Assembly: GCA_025455885.1 (NCBI GenBank)
Contig: JALOLR010000014.1
Location: 1-64,000 of the forward strand
Reading direction: 5' to 3'
Length of the DNA stretch: 64,000 nucleotides
From: Acidimicrobiales bacterium
GTDB taxonomy: Bacteria > Actinomycetota > Acidimicrobiia > Acidimicrobiales > Acidimicrobilacustridaceae
Every line of letters begins with the position of its first letter. The first letter of the stretch is position 1. Shown here one piece after another: positions 63,065 to 64,000 of the stretch. A program made the translations under genes and the position numbers. The notes beneath the pieces were generated by a model. It made no database searches, was not told the DNA's origin, and worked only from the letters and a program-made list of their open reading frames with translations.

Positions 63065-64000
63065 ATGCGAAGGGCACACCAGCAACTCCTGGCCGTTGTG
63101 ATGGCACTGGGACTGCTCGCCACAGCATGTGGCAGTGGTCGATCCGACTCCGCCGACGGCGGTGGCGGCTCGACCGACACCACGACCGCTGCCGCAACCG
63201 CCGAGGCTTTCGGTGATCTCGCCTCGCCGTGTGGGACTACCGACGGCACCAACACCCCCTCGGGCGATCAGGGTGTCACCGCCGACTCCGTCACCATCGG
63301 ATACGGCGACGACGCCGGGTACCAGGCCGCGCCCGGCCTCAACAAGGAGATGGCCGAGGCGGTCAGGGCCATGATCAGCTGGTGCAACGAGCAGGGCGGC
63401 ATCAACGGCCGCACGGTCGTCGGCAACTACTACGACGCCGCCATCTTGAACGCCACCAACGTGATGCAGGAAGCGTGCAACGAGGTCTTCATGCTCGTCG
63501 GCCAGGGGTGGGCGCTCGACGGAGGCGCAGAGGCGACACGCGTGGGCTGCGGCCTGCCCCAGGTGCCGGGTTACACAGTCAGTGCGACGGTGGCCCACGG
63601 ACCGATGACCTACGTTGCCCTACCCAACCCGGTGGACCTGACCCCCACGGGAAACGCCGATCTGTTCGCCCAGCAATACCCGGAGCAGGTGAAAATGGCC
63701 GGGCTCGTCTACGCCGACTTTGCTGCGAACGTCGAGGTAGCGGACAAGGTGAGGGCGACCTACCCGAAGTGGGGCTGGGACTTCCTCGGCGACTGCGAGC
63801 AGACCTATCCGATCGCCGGCGTGGCTCAGTGGGCTCCGTACATCCAGAAGCTGAAGGACTGCGGGGCCGAGGTCGTGTACTTCGTCGGCTCTCCGATTCC
63901 GAACTTCTTGAACTTCCTCGATGCCGCCGCGCAGGCTGAATACGAACCGCTCTACATGACCGATTCGAACTTCTACGTCCAAGACTTCGCCAACGCAAAC
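63065..64000 (+). CDS. branched-chain-type ABC transporter substrate-binding lipoprotein (3' truncated)
   Basis: Solute-binding lipoprotein of the LivJ/periplasmic-binding type I class; the window ends after 312 codons with the frame open. Signal MRRAHQQLLAVVMALG and lipobox LATAC place lipidated Cys22. The mature part begins TVTIGYGDDAGYQAAPGLNK-like (residues about 75-95), then AVRAMISWCNEQGGINGR and VGQGWALDGG, all usual for amino-acid- or aromatic-binding proteins. GAAGGGGGA lies upstream. Permease and ATPase genes are expected beyond the window. Confidence 0.9.
   Translation, partial: MRRAHQQLLAVVMALGLLATACGSGRSDSADGGGGSTDTTTAAATAEAFGDLASPCGTTDGTNTPSGDQGVTADSVTIGYGDDAGYQAAPGLNKEMAEAVRAMISWCNEQGGINGRTVVGNYYDAAILNATNVMQEACNEVFMLVGQGWALDGGAEATRVGCGLPQVPGYTVSATVAHGPMTYVALPNPVDLTPTGNADLFAQQYPEQVKMAGLVYADFAANVEVADKVRATYPKWGWDFLGDCEQTYPIAGVAQWAPYIQKLKDCGAEVVYFVGSPIPNFLNFLDAAAQAEYEPLYMTDSNFYVQDFANAN

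Overview
The window is GC-rich, densely coded chromosomal DNA with strong G/C preference at third codon positions and many GTG starts. Gene content points to a free-living aerobic actinomycete, most likely class Acidimicrobiia. This rests on a DUF222/HNH (13E12-type) protein, an NDMA-dependent alcohol dehydrogenase, MMPL, a PadR/membrane-protein pair, a PhyH-family oxygenase, and acyl-CoA and amidohydrolase enzymes typical of lipid or xenobiotic catabolism. The class is inferred from family repertoire. Several promoters place the -10 box 6-7 nt before the start codon, so leaderless mRNAs are likely, as is common in actinomycetes.

Layout. 1-4.4 kb: 3' part of a K+-independent H+-pyrophosphatase, a small membrane protein, then glnK-amtB (nitrogen sensing and ammonium uptake). 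4.4-6.5 kb: MprA/MprB-like two-component system. 6.5-13.4 kb: FKBP lipoprotein, an unknown protein, a SnoaL-like protein, a fumC/SDR/hydrolase run and a methyltransferase. 13.5-15.2 kb: a DUF222/HNH gene behind a promoter with a perfect actinobacterial SOS (LexA) box, followed by tRNA-Ala(UGC).

15.2-28.06 kb is the most unusual part: two tandem integrative elements at the 3' end of tRNA-Ala. The 45-nt tRNA 3' segment occurs three times (15165, 26426, 28012). Element 1 (11.2 kb) encodes a tyrosine integrase, an excisionase-like protein and about a dozen small cargo genes. These include a TIR-domain protein, five small lipoproteins (one resembling the FtsX extracellular domain), a stand-alone GyrA-type coiled-coil protein and a GNAT. 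No phage structural, replication or conjugation genes were seen. Element 2 (1.5 kb) has no integrase but keeps the same ends. TGACACC(GG) repeats lie at the same distances from the att core in both elements, so it looks like a miniature element that could be moved in trans. Its cargo is one secreted protein and one small membrane protein.

28-33 kb: a small two-gene pair resembling a toxin-antitoxin module, a STAND/NB-ARC ATPase with TPR-like region, a small protein behind a 21-bp palindrome, and a padR/membrane-protein operon with a palindrome inside its promoter. 33-54.7 kb: ordinary chromosome, with acyl-CoA dehydrogenase, fur-katG peroxide defence with a 13-bp dyad at the promoter, MalY-type C-S lyase, flavodoxin, PhyH oxygenase, an RDD membrane protein with sixteen 9-residue repeats, GT39-like protein, two alcohol dehydrogenases, CorA, MMPL, a PQQ-propeller lipoprotein coupled to DUF2889, and an acyl-CoA synthetase. 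54.8-64 kb: a secreted beta-propeller/PKD protein, amidohydrolase, PIG-L deacetylase, a kinase-like phosphotransferase, then a probable catabolic and uptake cluster (NTF2-like protein, putative Fe(II) oxygenase, SDR, TetR, and a substrate-binding protein cut by the window end).

Two secreted proteins almost 29 kb apart (26664 and 54847) both end exactly in [VI]PAFTG-stop, a possible C-terminal signal related to sortase motifs but without the usual membrane anchor.
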